64,000 nt of DNA from Drosophila persimilis (GCF_003286085.1 NW_020825298.1:4092001-4156000), one strand, 5' to 3'. Shown: positions 1 to 12,913, numbered from the stretch's first letter. The notes: generated by a model from the letters alone, not told the origin. Numbers and translations: made by a program.

Positions 1-560
1 AAGAGAAGGTAAGATACAGTCAGACAGAGACAGCAGACAGTAGACAGTGAGAGATGATGATGATGGAACGGTTTATTCAATCTGAGATTCGATTTAGGGA
101 TCTACTGTGCGGCTTGTTGATATAAGGCAGATGAAGGTCCCTCAGGAGGTATGCAAATCACCGAGCATCAATTTTGCCATACAAGTGGGTCACACAAACG
201 TAAGGTTTTCGATTTCTGCACGACAGGTTCTTTTCAGAGTTAAGAAATCGAGTTATTTTGAATAAAAAGTACCAATTTACACTCCTTTCCTAAGAAATCA
301 ATTTTTCATGCCCAAGCAATGTATTGTATTTTGATTTTACTTTTTTGGGACCGACTTTTAATTTTTTCGGACCAAAAGACCGCAAGACAAGCACTGTGTC
401 GTATTCTGGGACCGACTCAGCTGTCCAAGGTATTGACGAACAGACGAATCCGCCTAGGAAATGTCAAATGGAACTTATTCCTTTTGCAATAACTTGAGAC
501 TCTCTCCTTTTTATAATCCCCAAATGCACTGTTCACCCTCTTTTATCTCTTCTTACTCAC
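1..560. other. Probable first intron of the Or22c-like gene, no exon seen
   Basis: The donor of the odorant-receptor exon lies at 555-560 (GTGAGT on the minus strand). I read the rest of this stretch on the minus strand for the next receptor exon and found none. The one attractive acceptor, near 452, leads to an in-frame stop within about a dozen codons. The left end has purine-rich and GATGAT simple sequence. The remaining receptor exons must be beyond the left edge or lost. Confidence 0.45.
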
Positions 561-1069
561 ATGATGTTGAAGGGCAATTCAATTTGCCCCGGCAGCTGGC
601 TCATCCACCGATACAGCCCCATAATGAGGGGTTGCAGATTGAAAGCGGTATTCGTCATGGTGCCAGAGCAGAGGAGCAACAGGCTGAGGCGATTGGCAAT
701 GGTCGAGAGACCTACCAACATCTGCTGACCCTTCTCCTGCCGGTTGGACCAGAGCATGCCACGCAACTGGTGGACCCACTCATGCCACCTTCTGTGGCTG
801 CCAAAGAAGACGCAGAGCTTTAGCACACACACGGCCTTGGTGGTGCCGGGGCAGAAGGCCTCCAGTGCAATCACCAGGTTATTCAGGTGCACAAAGCCGT
901 ACAGAATCTCACCCACAGCCCCCATCAGCACCACCGCAAGGGCGAAGATGAAAAGGATCTGGGCGTGGCAGGGGCGTGGATGCTGCGGCCAAATGCCCAC
1001 AATCTGGCCGGAAATGCGCGGTATGCGATAGAAGTGTGCCGCTATGGCGGGCTCTCTGCCGTCAATCAT
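561..1069 (-). CDS. Or22c: Odorant receptor Or22c-like, first coding exon (partial gene)
   Basis: This exon encodes about 169 N-terminal residues of an insect seven-transmembrane odorant receptor (7tm_6 family), which pairs with Orco as a ligand-gated cation channel in olfactory neurons. The start MIDGREPAIAAHFYRIPRI, the hydrophobic segment ILFIFALAVVLMGAVGEI and the stretches EAFCPGTTKAVCVLKL and NLQPLIMGLYRW are what I associate with Drosophila Or22c. The exon ends at a good donor (AT then GTGAGTAAG) after LPFNI, leaving phase 2. The first ATG fits the family start. Only the first of several exons is visible. Known proximity of Or22c and Su(dx) in D. melanogaster supports the call. The open frame ends just past the donor, so a spliced gene is the better reading than a short protein. 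Confidence 0.78.
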
Positions 1070-1241
1070 TTTGCGAGAGAGTGCAGATTGTAGTGGAGAT
1101 GTTCAGTGGAGAGGGATGTGGAGTGGAGTGGAGACTTGAATAGATAGAGATGAAGTATCCGAGTATCGATGAGCGCGTCTTCCTTATAGTCGACTGGTCA
1201 CCGTCTCAGGGCGAGTGTCAAGAGCAACGTTTCGATTTTCC

Positions 1242-1250
1242 TTTTTATAT
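1242..1250 (-). promoter_or_regulatory. Candidate TATA box for the Or22c-like gene
   Basis: The minus strand reads ATATAAAAAG about 175 bp upstream of the receptor ATG. A start about 30 bp downstream would give a 5' UTR near 140 nt. No convincing initiator was seen, so this rests on the motif and its position. Confidence 0.35.
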
Positions 1251-4200
1251 GCTTCCAATTAAGTGAACAGGGGGGGGATGTGGGGCTAGAAGTGGTGTGG
1301 TAGGAGGCAACTTTGGTAAGTTTTTGCCTTTGACTTTGGCAAAAGTTTTAATTGTCTTTATGCTTACGTCTGCACTTACACTTCTGCCCCAAAAAGTTGG
1401 CTCCTTCCACTTCCTGGAGGTCGATTCTACTCCATCTCACATGGCTGGATCTATACCTGTCACGCCCCTTAATTATGGCTCTCAGTTACAGTTGGAATAT
1501 TTTAGTTGTTTATTTAACATTGCCGCCATTGTTTGACATTCAATATTTTGTTTGTTTTTGTATGTGTGCGTGGCATAACAAAGGTAAAGCAAAGGAGGGA
1601 TTCCGCGGACGAAATGGAGACTAATTTAATTAATTGTTGTGCAGGCGAAACTTTCATTTGCTTTCTCTCTTTCCTTTCTGCTTTCTCTTTCGTTTCTTTT
1701 GATTTTAATTGGTGTGACCACGCCCCCCGATCAAGCCCCAAGCCCTCACCGCCTGTTTGCCTAAAAGTTCTTAATTGGGGGGTTTTTTTCAAAAGAGAAA
1801 AAAAGTAAAATGTAGTAGAAAAAAGTAAACTAAAACCTCATTTTGATGAGCTCTCAGAAAATCACTTTCACTTTGAGTGAAAAATTGTTTCAACTTTAAT
1901 TTAGTGAAGTTTCTTTTTCTCTCAATTTTTGGCAGATTTTCATTCTCTCCATTTGTTGGTAGAATGTGTAATAGAATGAGAGTCCTTTTTCCCAGATTCG
2001 GTTCAGGATAATATAAACCAATGAAAGGCTCAATAATGAGAGAATTTCCATTTGCATGCCAAACCAGTTGAAGGGTCTGGGATGTGGGCTCAATTACAGT
2101 CACTGCCAATAGTTAACAGACAGGCAAAGCCAAACCAATTAAACACAGGCACACAAACCTACAATGCACTGACAGAAAATCGACGGAAAATGGAAAGAGG
2201 AGTGCGTTTGAGGATAGTCAGAATAGAGGAAAAAAAATCATGAAAACCGAAAAATAGCATGAGAACTTTTCCTACTTTCAAAAATTCCTCAACAGAATAT
2301 AAGAGTTCTCAAAATATATAACGAATAATCTCGAATGAGTATATATGATTTATAATCCTAATAGCTCATTCCTAAATACTATGTGATCCCCGGCAACACA
2401 AGAACTCGTACCCCTTACACGATTCTTTGCTACTCATCAAAGTAGAAGCGGCTCGTCGGGTAGAGCTTGATGTATCGAAAATATGGTATTTGTCCATCAT
2501 CTGTCCAGATCTGTCCGACCAGATCCGTGGCTCATGTTTATTGCTGGTCTTCTTACTTTTGAAAATTATAATTTACCCATTTTCAGTAGTGTTTTTCTCA
2601 GTGCATAATAGCACTCCAATGGCTGGGCAATAATTGCATTTTATTTGGGGCCACTACGAATAATATTTGACTGCAGCATTGCTTTGAGCATCGGGCATCC
2701 CATCCAGAATAGACATAGAAATGAATGTGGACATGGCTGTGGACATGGAAGTGGGAAGCCAATGCAGTTGAGGTATTTCATTGAGGTCGATCCATTAACT
2801 TGCCACTTCCCGCTTTAGGTTTATCTTGCATAGTGCTGGAGGGCAACCCTTGCAGGCCCACCCCCAATCCCAATCCCAATCCCAGGCCCAGTCCCATCCA
2901 TCCGAACCCATTTATCACTTGGATGGCAAACACTGAGTAAAGCAAAAGCTAATCCTGTTACAGCAACTGTATCAACGCCTCGCTCTAGGAAGGACGATGA
3001 CGATGACGAGGACGAGTACTGCTATCAATGATGGCCAGTAAGTGGGGCAGACCACATCCATGCCGACACGCCACCCACTTTTGCTGCAGTTTATTTTGCA
3101 AGTCTGTGTGACATATATCAACATACGGAGCGGCTGCACCTGCAGACTGACATCGGCAACGGCATATTCAATAAGCGGCATAACCATAGAGCAACCAACC
3201 ATTCAACCATTCCGTCGAGCTCTGGCCCTCGGCCCTGGCCGGGTCCCATCCGGGTCCTGGCCGGGCCCACACGGCGTATGCGCAACTTGCTGCCGCATAA
3301 GCGCACGTCAAGTGTTTGCCTGTGGCCACCTCTGCCCTGCTGCCGTGCTCTCTGTCCCATTCCTCCATCACTTTCAGACCCCCTGCCAGTGCGTGCTGCA
3401 ATAAAGTGACCATAAAGCATTGCCTTGATGCTCCTGAATGTGTCTCATATAGCTCCTACAGCTACTGCTACTGCTACTGCTCCTGCTACTCCTGATACTG
3501 GTACACCTTGGGCCTGTTTGGTACCATTCAACCACTAAGGCAATTATGTAATATGCAAATTGAAAGATTAAGCGCGTATAGGACAGGACACACTGAACAA
3601 CGAAGTGCGGGTGCTCCAGGTGATCAGGTATAATACAGGAAACGCTCGATAGGAACTAAGCAAAGCTCAGACTGTCCTTAAGTTCTCGTTTGAGTGAAAG
3701 AAAGAGTTTTCACTCGAAATTAATTAAATTTCTTTAAGTTGTGTAGAAGTTTTTTTTCAATTTAAGAGAATGGAAAAGTACAAAAAAGAATCGATGCAAC
3801 CCACAAGTAAGAATTCCGGCAGTTCCCTCTCCAGCGTATGACACCTGAGCACCTGGACACCCACTAATCTTTTCAAGTCTTAACTTAAGAGTTTTCAATG
3901 TAAGACATAGTGGTACACCACTCCAAAGTGTCATCTAATCAAGACATCCCTCCTTCGAGTGTGCACTGTTCCATTGAAGGTTGGGTAACAGCAAAGTTAT
4001 TCTGCCTTGCATCTCTCTCCCTCACCGAAGGGAGCGGTCCCTTACCGAAGGGAGCGGGTGTCCCAGCAAATTGATTGCACTACCTTGGATTCCTTGGGAA
4101 ACTAGGCTCGATTGAGACCCCATACATACCACACACCACACACACCCTGCACCCTTCCCTGTTAGTTGTACTCGTCACTCAGCTGTCTGACGTCAGTGGC

Positions 4201-5890
4201 AGGAGAGGTTGAGCACTGGACAGGGGGTTTGGGGTGCCCCTTGGCCAGCCCATTCAGTGTTTGGGTCCTGTTGTCTAGTCGCTTGTTGGCTGTCAGTTGT
4301 GGTGGAGGGGGCTTCGGCTTCCTCCGTGGGGATGTGGGGCCACAGAGCCAGAGCTGGCCCTTTTATTAGCCAAGAACGTATAGAAATGGAAGCTTCATTT
4401 ATTGCCACGACGAGTACACCAATTTTCCATTAAAATTTCACCCCATTTCGGGGTGAGTGTTTGCTTCTGTGTGTGTGTGTGTGTATGACAATTGCATTTG
4501 CGCATTTCCGTTTCCGCTGTCGCTGTCGTTGTCGTAGTCGTTTTCTTTTGCTGCTACTGCTTCTACTGCTGCTGGCTCCTGCTTTTGGCAGCCACGAAAG
4601 CGGCCTTGGCCGTAGCGACACCACCACCAACCCACCCACCCACTCCCTTCTTAGGCACTCATAAATTGCCAGCTGCATTCATTCATATCTTGGTCGGCTT
4701 CCTACCCCGCCATGCATCATCGTCAGCGGCATCATCTACCCATTGAATTATGCGCCAATAAATTTGTTTGTTAAATTCCTCTTAGCCCCGAATAGAACCC
4801 CATACCCCAAACCCCTACCCCCCACCCCCTACACCATTCACACATTTTCTGCCACTCCTTTGTGTCTGTGCCTGAATCTCCTCTCTAGCTAAATTATATA
4901 TTTAATTATTCATTATTCAGAGGAAATATGTACCAGTAAATTTGTGGAAATATTTGTTGAAATTTCCAGCAAGTGCGTCATTTTGTCGCCTTTTTGGTGG
5001 CACACTGTCTCTCTCTTTCCCTCGTTCTCTCCCCATTTCTCCTTCCGCTTCCTATCTGGTCGTTCTTTTGTGTGTGTTCATTTGTGCATTGATTATGCAA
5101 CAACAGGATGCAACTGGCATGCAACAGTGCGTATGATTAACACTAAATGCGTACCCTGTCAAAGTGCATAATTCCAACTGCCAATTGGCCAAAAAGAGAT
5201 AAAGATACAAAACAGTGAAAGAGAAAAGGGAGCAGAAGAGGGAGCGGAAGCGGGAGGGGGGTGACAGAGAAGGCGAAAAGGATATGGAGCTGGAGAGCGT
5301 GCCCATTCATTTTTGAGGCTGGGCACATAATTTTGCTTATTTTCGCAATTAGCCGGAAAATTGATGCTGCCAAATCAGAGCTAATATTTCACAGCGAGGG
5401 TGGATCGAGTAGAACCAATTGAACGATCGAACTATTGACAAGTACAAGGAACTTTCTTTCTGGCTTCTGATTGCAATATCAATCTAGTCAGTACGCTTTC
5501 CAGAGCATGGCTAGATTGAATCAACTAATCGATTCTGATAAGGAATACAACCCCAGAAATGCTATAAGCCCTTATAGCCTACGAATCCGTAATCACATTC
5601 AGATTTAATGATGATTTGAGCCTGTGCGGAGTTTACTTTCGGATATTAATCAAGATTTTTAACACCACATAACCCTTAAGCAATGGGGGTGGATATAAAT
5701 TACGGTTTTTATGTCGCCCGGATAAACTGCCCTGAAATTATGTTTATTAAGGAAGAATGGAGATTGGAGAAATGCATCACACATGGCAAATCTTCTATGC
5801 ATAAGTGACACTTTCACCCGCCCTTTAGCCCCATCCGCATTCTCGTCGCTTAGTGGGTGAAAGTTTTTTATGGCGCCACGTAACTCAAAC
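1251..5890. other. Non-coding DNA upstream of the receptor gene
   Basis: No exon with convincing coding character was found on either strand; open frames are short, overlapping and low in complexity. Small items: a CCCAAT-type run near 2861-2883, a 20-bp direct repeat built on ACCGAAGGGAGCGG at about 4024-4057, a GT microsatellite near 4468-4484, and a pyrimidine/CTG-rich tract at 4500-4580. It may hold regulatory DNA, but nothing specific can be assigned. Confidence 0.5.
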
Positions 5891-7050
5891 GGGAAGAAAA
5901 CGAGTGTGTGGGGGTGAGGGTGGGGGTGTAAAAAACTACTAAAGCAACCCACGTGAAAGTTATAACTTGGCATTAAATGCGGAAAACGGAACGTGGATAG
6001 CAGGGTGCTCACACACAAACACACACACTCACAGATAGCCCCCGCACACACGGACGCAAGCACGCTCCCATAGATACACACATTTACAGCAATAAAATGC
6101 AGTTGACTGCAGCGAAGGAGGGGCTGAGTGTGGGCGTGTGAAGATGCTATCCCTCTGCAGAAGGAGGCAAACAGTAACAACAATGATGATCAGGGGCAAT
6201 GTGTTGCACATTTTGGTGGCAAAGTTGCGCAAATGTGTGAAAATTGTGCAACGCACAAACAAACACACGCTCACACAAACACACACTGTTGCATAAACAA
6301 GGAGCGGAGGAGCAAGAGGAAACAAGGGAGACCGGAGGAAGCCGGAACCCGGAACCCGGAGGAACCTTGCAGGACGAGTGTAAAATGCAATTGAAAAATG
6401 CCACAGTTTTGCATAAATCAGCAGGAAAGCGCCGAAAATGGCGCACCAACAAGCAACAGCAACAGCAGCAGCAGCAGCAGGAGCAGCGGCATCAACCGGA
6501 TCCGGATTCGGGCCAGGGCACAGGGCTCCAATAATAACATGGAGGAAGACGAGCAACAGCAGCAGCAGCAGGAGCAGAACAGGAGGAGGCCAGGAGCAAG
6601 GAGCAAACAAACATGGCCGCAGGCAACCCGTAAACATGGCCAACATATCTGGGGGCAGGGGCATGCTACAAGAGAGAGCGAGAGAGGGAGAGGAGAGTGA
6701 AGCGAAGAGCGTGCCATGCAGCCGCAGATATAATTTACTGATAATGCAATTGCCGTTTGAGCAGCGCCACCACCGCCACCTGCTGCAATCCCTGTCCGGT
6801 TGTCCTTCTGTCCAGCTGCTGCTGCTGCTGTTGATGTTAGTGCTGCCTGCCATTGCTGTTGATGTTGCATTCCAGGCTAAGCCAACACCAACAGCAACAA
6901 CAGCAACACAACTTCCTGGAGTCCGGAAAAGCGCTGAAATGTGCATAAAAAAATTGAGCAATAACGATTACGAATATCTACTCAGCAGAACGACCAGTGG
7001 AATGCCCTTTTCAGGAGGAGAGAGAGTCAATAAAAAGAAATTACATTAGC
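5891..7050. repeat. Microsatellite-rich low-complexity stretch (CA, CAG, GAGA)
   Basis: CA/GT-rich runs occupy 6008-6080 and 6240-6295, CAG (opa-type) runs 6452-6487 and 6553-6580, GAGAGA 6670-6700, and a CTG run is near 6816-6833. These give long open frames on both strands (310 residues on minus, 203 on plus) rich in Leu/Cys or Gln. Such frames are a by-product of the repeats. I see no splice structure or conserved domain. Confidence 0.6.
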
Positions 7051-10000
7051 CTTGGTTTCATATAAGAATAAGAGACAGAAACTAGAACAGCTACAGCTGG
7101 TGGCCTCGAGGTCAAACTTATCCATAATAGCCCTTTAAATACTGTCCTTAAATTGAGCCTTGCAGCTTTGATTCATGCTGTATGCCTTCGATTTTGTAGG
7201 CTCTCCTTAAGAGCTCTCCTAGAGAGATCGCTCGACGATCCGATTGGAGTATTAATTAAAAGTTAAGAGCCATATAAAAACATTCCCTCAGAAATATCCT
7301 TTATCTTTAGTAGAGGGGAAAAGGCACTGAAGATCGTAAGAGAGATCCTTTATTATCTGCGATTCATTACAGTGATGTCTGGTTAAATGAAACGAGCTAG
7401 TTATTGCCCAGAGAAGAGGAGCCTGTCAAATATAGCGAACGTGGCACAAACTGCATAAATATTGCAATGCCATGACTCGACGATGCCTGCGATGCCTCCT
7501 TGGTCATGCTGCAGTTGACATTTTTCTTTTTTTTTTTGTTGCACTGCCCACTTTCCTGAAACTAGAAGTGGAGTGGAGTGGTGTGTATAGAAAACAGTTC
7601 AGTCAGCGAGTCGAGTCAGACCGAGGTTGGGCTTTGCTACGCATACAAATTGCATTTGCTTCCGTTGCGGGATTCCAAATTAAAGCGCTCCTTCTCTCTC
7701 TATCGCTCTATAGCTCTCTCACACTGGAAATTAAACTTAAAGCAGAGTTTGTACGATTGCCAGAGGACTGGGGGAAAAGAGCAATCGGTGAACTTTGAAA
7801 TTAAGGGGAAAAAAACCATAAGAACAACAAAAGAAATGACTTTCCATTAGAGTGAAGTGAAGCAAAGGGAAGCCAGAGAAAAAGTGTCGTTTGATTTTCA
7901 GCGATTCCCTCTTTATACGAAGGAAATTGGCAAAACAAAGCGCGTTTCGTCTGTTATTTTTTTGCGCGAATACTTTTTATACCCTTTAACAGGGAGTATA
8001 GACATTTCGATAGGTTTTGGAACCCTAAGCATCAAAGGTCGACTGGATCCATATAGCCATCCATCTCTGATAGGAGGCTTCGAAACTTTTAAGCAGAAAT
8101 CCTTGCCATTGTATCATGATTTATACAAGTCCAACACCCCGAGAATGAGACACTATATTTAACTGCTTTCATTCGAAAAATCGGTCGAAATGCAGGCCTT
8201 TGTAAGCACTATTTATTGTTCTTAAAAAACAGCCGATCCAATTCTATTATCAGCTGCTTCATATGATTTTATTTACATAACTAATTCAAATCATTAATTT
8301 ACAGCGTATACATCCCTTCGACTCTCAAATAGATCCCCTAATTCTTGTTGTTTTCGCGTACTGATTTTGTTTGTTTAACAATTGAATGGCTCTGAAAGTT
8401 TCTATACGCGTGTGTATGGGTCCTCGCTCGCGATAGTACTAGAATATCATGTCATGTTGCTCTCAACTTTAAGCCCTACTCGTGCCTAATTAACTCAATT
8501 CCAGCTTCCCAGCTTTGGAAATTCTTCATTAGCTGGAAGTCAAACTTTACGATATGCGATTATTTCAGTCCAGTGCCTGGCTGCGCCTCTGCAGCCAGCC
8601 GCCTGTCTTTTGGCCTTTCAGCCAGCCCGCCAGCCCACCAGCCAGCCTGCCGGATGCCTTTATGAGAGCAGGCTGCCTGCCTGACGAGGTGAGTGTTTGT
8701 TTTATGAGAGAAAATAATGGGTACTGTACTCCCTCATGCGGCACATAGCCGCACCACTTCAGCCCCACACCCCACACCGCAGAGCATAATTGTTTTGGCC
8801 CGAGTTGGCAGCAAGTTTTAAAGGTGTGGTTAGTATTCATACAGGTACCCCCTAAAAGTACAGTAGTGGGGTATATTATGTTCTAGCAGATGTATGCAAC
8901 TGGTAAAAGGAAGAAAGAACTACATACCTACTATGCTATCGCTGTTTCGGGACTAGATCCAAGATCTGATTAAAAATATATTCCTGTTGGCTTATATTCA
9001 TTATATTTATCATATAGTCACCCTTACATATGAGGCTTCTATAACAGGTTAAAGTCTGTGAAAAATTGATTTTTTTTTTAATATGTTTAAGCAGTACGCT
9101 TGGACTTTTTACTTTTACTTTAATGAGTGCAAACATAAGCAAATATGGAAAATATTTCAGTTGAACTCTACACATTGCAGTTTTTAAAAGGATAGGTTAG
9201 GATCTCTTTTCAACTGTATGATAAATTTCAATTAGATAAATATGATTAATGGAAATTCTCATAGTCGAAATGATTATTTGAAATATGTATATCCTTTCAA
9301 CTTATTTTGGTTACCGCCCAAAGATGCCATCCACACGCTCACTTACCTTACTTTCCTTCACCTGTCCACCTGTCCTGTACACCATACATATACCATACGT
9401 ATTCGTATGCGTATACACCCACACTCAATCCCATATTCGGGGGCGAGTTATGACACTCTAGTTCAGAGCAGATAACTATTTCCCAGAGTCTGGAGAGACT
9501 CGGAACTAACTATAATCTGGGCATATCCACCACAAACACACACACAACACAAAACATTTTCTTTAGCTTTGGCACGGAAAATGCATATTTTTGTGGATGT
9601 ACGGGTTTTGGGGTATAGTATGTTTTTGCTTCAGTTGATGTTATTGTTTAATTTGCGCAAAATGTTGTATGTTTTCTTGGGCGGGGCTTCTGGCGGGGGC
9701 ATTGTTGTTTTTGGACGGGAATTTGCATTCAAAATTTTGCATTGTACTACTGTTTGCTGTTGGCTTTCACATTTCCATTACACTAATTCATGTATTTTAT
9801 TACACTTCCTTGCTTGCTTGCATTTGCCTTGCCTTGGATTTGCAAAAGGCTTTAAACATTTTGTGGCAATGAAAATAATTTATGCAGCAGCTCACTGTTT
9901 AATTGCCACACAATATACCTACATACACATATACGAATATATATGTATATGTGAGAGCTGCAACAGTTGCAAAGTCGGTCGCTGGGGTTTGCATATCTTC

Positions 10001-10854
10001 CAGCTGAGTAATATGATTATTAGTTCCACTCTGGGGCACAAACACAGACGCATTATAAATCGCACCCTCTAGCAGAATCCAACCCTCCTTTCTCCTCCCA
10101 TCATCCTCTTCAGCAGCCTTGCAGGGTCCTGAGATCTGAGCCCCGACCAGTAAATTAATGCCAATCCACAAGGAACACTTCTTCCCCACCAACCGCTGAC
10201 TGACAATAATTATGAAGCGGAAAAAGTTAATTTTTATGAGGGTTCCCCTTGAAATACACTTACATCATTAGCCGTATAATAAATCAGGAATGTGGCGTTA
10301 AAATTATATTGTATGTTTTTTACATTTAATAGCTTCTGGAAAATTTTATTTAAACAAAGCGAATTGCCTTGAATAAGGTACGAAGTTGAATACAATTTAA
10401 GGTTATTAAGTTATCATTTTTTGTGCGTAAGAGATCGTTGAACTTAAGCTTGAATTTTCATTTAAAAATTTAACATACAAATATTGCCATAGGAGAGCAT
10501 TTTATAGCTTGCCGAGTTTTATCTTTCCGCTTATCCAAAGAGCTATTCTCTTTTGGAAAGAGTACAACTATTGCCAATGATTCATTCAAATGTCAATTAC
10601 ATGAACTTAAATCCAGGCCATGGGATCAAGGCAGTGGCAGTACACAGGAGGAAGGGCGGGGCTTACTGTGGCATACAGTTGACAAATTCAATTAAATAAA
10701 TCTGTGAAATTCAAGGAGAAATAACTAAGCTCCAAGCTTGATGTTTGGCTCAAAGTGAAAATTACGAAACACGCAAATATTTGCTTAAATTAATCTCGTA
10801 TGAGATTCAGTTGAATGAGAATGTGAATGTGAGTGTGCTGGTGCGTTTGTTTAA
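7051..10854. other. Non-coding DNA downstream of the Ndc80-like gene
   Basis: Mostly AT-rich sequence with no recognisable exon. Open frames such as 9569-10072 on plus are rich in Leu, Phe, Cys and Ile from T-rich DNA and show no domain. The 3' UTR of the minus-strand gene ending at 10855 must lie at the right end, but I see no clean AATAAA on that strand close to the stop. Confidence 0.45.
7974..8075. repeat. Decayed copy of a widespread Drosophila dispersed repeat (TATACCC...GGGTATA type)
   Basis: The sequence TATACCCTTTAACAGGGAG followed by GTATAGACATTTCGATAGG and a degenerate tail resembles the TATACCCT/AGGGTATA fragments found as TE remnants in many Drosophila genomes. A second short palindromic copy (TACCCCTTCGAAGAGGGTA) lies at 14161-14179 in the Su(dx) 3' UTR region. 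The family is not identified. Confidence 0.35.
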
Positions 10855-12832
10855 CTAACTCTTTATCTCGCCGAGAGGCTTCCTGAAGCAGCCTGTCTTG
10901 GCCACAGTAGAATCCATAAGGTGGCGCCATTGCTTAAGCTTCTCCAGTCGCTCTTGTATCTCCTCCATTGATGGATACAGCGGCAGCTGCAGGGATTTAG
11001 GGCAGCTTCCTTTGAACACCAACGAGTACTCAATGTTCCGCATTTTCACGTTGAAGGCTTCGATGCTGTTCATTAGATTCCTGCGCGAGCGCTTCCATCG
11101 AAGCTTGGCGATGCTCAGACGCTCGAAAATATCCTGTTGCCGCCGACGGTACACCTGCAGTTCATCGGAGCGCTCGGCTTGTAGGTCCAGCAATCTAGCA
11201 TAATCCTGGTAGCTGCACCTTTGGCTTCGAACACGATCCTGTAGGGACTGCAGGACTTTCTTCTTTCGCCAGGTTTCAGTGCACAAATGGCTGAACTTCC
11301 GCTCATAATCCGAGGACTCGGCCAATAATGACTTCAGCTCATCCTGGCAGTTGGTTAGCTCTTGCTGAAGTCTGTCCTTTTGTACCAACTGCTGCTGATC
11401 CGTAACCGTATTCAACTTCAACTCCTCTTTAAGCTCTAGTTCTAGGGCTTCCAACTCCTGCTGGAGAGCAGCGATATCATTGGAATTGCAACATTCCCGT
11501 AGTAGTTCATTTCGCTTATGCTGCTCTAATTGAAGACTGTTTTCCTCTCCTTGCCACAGATGGTAATCCCTCGCTATCAGCACAAAGGTTTTCTCATCAT
11601 CCAACGAGTCTCCGACAAAGGGAAACACACAAATCGCATCCCGTTTTGTGCCGACTGCAAAATCCAATAGAAAGTCCAGCAGGTCCAGTACATGACCGAT
11701 GACATGCTGTGTTCCCGGCATCAACAGCCAGGTCCTGTTCACCTTCTTGGGATACTTGAGCTGCTGCAGAGCTTCAATCAGCTGCTCCGCATAGCAGGCC
11801 TTACTCATCGACCCCACCGTTGCCCCAGAGAGGGGCAACAAATGCCTCACAATGCTCACAAAGTCCGCAATAGTCATCTGGCGCAGCCGTTGCTCCGTGC
11901 TACTGCCCCAACCCTCCAGCTCGTGCTGGAGATAGGCTGTGAGTCTTTTCAATTTCGGCCCCACCGACTCCTTGCCCTGGTCGTGCCGGAACTCCAGCCG
12001 TCGCTTTGTTATGCCTAACTTGGTTATGTAGGGCGATGCAGATGTGGATGTGTGCGGCAACAGCTGCTGCTTGGGATACGAGAAACCAATGGAGGGTACC
12101 AACAGCCTGTTTGTGGTGATGCCTGGTATTGGGGATTTGTGATTTTGGCGACCTATTCTCGATGCGGAGGCAGGGCGATGACATCTCTCTCTCTCATCTA
12201 CCCTACGCCATCGCTCCAGTAGCTCCTTGGTGCGCACTGGCTGCGGCTCTGAGCAGGGTATGACTGCGATGCTAGGACAGCTATGGGTGTAAACAGTTTT
12301 TGGCATCAAACTTTGCTTTGTCTTTCACATTGTTGAAACATTTTACATACCGCATCTCTGGTGTTCTAGGTATGTCTCTGTCTGTCATGTTTCCGCATGC
12401 AGAGGATGGTGTGCGGGCTGCTCTGGATGCAGATGACGCCTGACGCTGTCTCTCTAGCAGTTCCTTGGTGCGCAGCGGAATCGGTTCCAAAAATATAGCA
12501 CTTTCAGTAGTAGAACTGCGGAAATTTAGAATTTAGAATATTAAAACATTGATCTGCACGTACGTGAACTATTACTAACCGCATCTCTGGAGTTTTTTGT
12601 TGGCCTACTTTCGATGCAGAGCATGATGCTGTGCGGTTCGCCTGCCGCTGTCTCTCTAGCAGTTCCTTGGTACGCAGCGGACGCGGTTCCGAAATCAGTG
12701 CAAACCTACCAGGAGAACTGCTGAAATCTCGAAAATGTTACATTTATTTCCAAGTACACGAACTGCTACCAACCGCATATCTGGTGTTCTGGGTATATCC
12801 AACAAATCCGCAGATGTTTTAGGCACATCCAT
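10855..12832 (-). CDS. Ndc80: Ndc80/Hec1-like outer kinetochore protein, 4 exons, about 591 aa
   Basis: Coding exons on minus: 12832-12774, 12705-12580, 12515-12351 and 12280-10855 (stop), all joined in phase 2, total 1776 nt. Ndc80 is the microtubule-binding subunit of the Ndc80 complex at outer kinetochores. A basic, Arg/Ser-rich tail (residues 1 to about 230) precedes a CH-type domain (about 252-327) with LKYPKKVNRTWLLMPGTQHV, then the conserved link near DYHLWQGEENSLQLEQ, then heptad-rich coiled coil from about residue 365. This order and the YPKKVNRTW block match Ndc80. Introns are 68, 64 and 70 bp. Donors 1 and 2 (GTTGGT, GTTAGT) are weak; they were chosen because all three exons end at the same ATGCG/GT junction. 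The tail is built from repeated exons (separate entry). A DRE lies 130 bp upstream. A fast-evolving CH/coiled-coil relative is the alternative. Confidence 0.75.
12200..12705 (-). repeat. Exon-level tandem repeats encoding the Ndc80-like tail
   Basis: Exons 2, 3 and the start of exon 4 each encode a copy of E-P-x-P-(L/V)-R-T-K-E-L-L-E-R. Exons 2 and 3 continue with QRQA, Ser/Arg-rich sequence and TPEMR exactly at the donor. Exon 1 ends DIPRTPDMR and exon 3 ends DIPRTPEMR, so the 3' parts are also related. Exons 2 and 3 differ at only about two of 36 bases through the core. Exon lengths 126 and 165 are multiples of three, so duplication or loss of an exon keeps frame. Confidence 0.7.
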
Positions 12833-12913
12833 TCTGATCTTGCGGTGTTTTTTAATCTAAATTTTCACAATTCAATCTGTGGCGCACCACCAACAACAAA
12901 TACAAACGATCGA

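Noticed and set aside
452-470. Acceptor near 452 as the second exon of the receptor
   Set aside because: Joining there gives an in-frame stop after about a dozen codons without receptor similarity.
1701-1730. GGTCACACC on minus as a Motif 1 promoter
   Set aside because: It differs from the consensus at its last base and no exon lies nearby in that direction.
6029-6961. 310-codon minus-strand open frame
   Set aside because: It spans CA, CAG and GAGA simple repeats and overlaps other open frames on the plus strand; composition is Leu/Cys/Ala-rich with no domain.
6438-7049. 203-codon plus-strand Gln/Ser-rich frame
   Set aside because: Produced by CAG repeats; no splice sites or conserved sequence support it.
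9569-10072. 167-codon plus-strand frame with hydrophobic stretches
   Set aside because: T-rich intergenic DNA gives Leu/Phe/Ile/Cys; the predicted segments are not supported by any family pattern.
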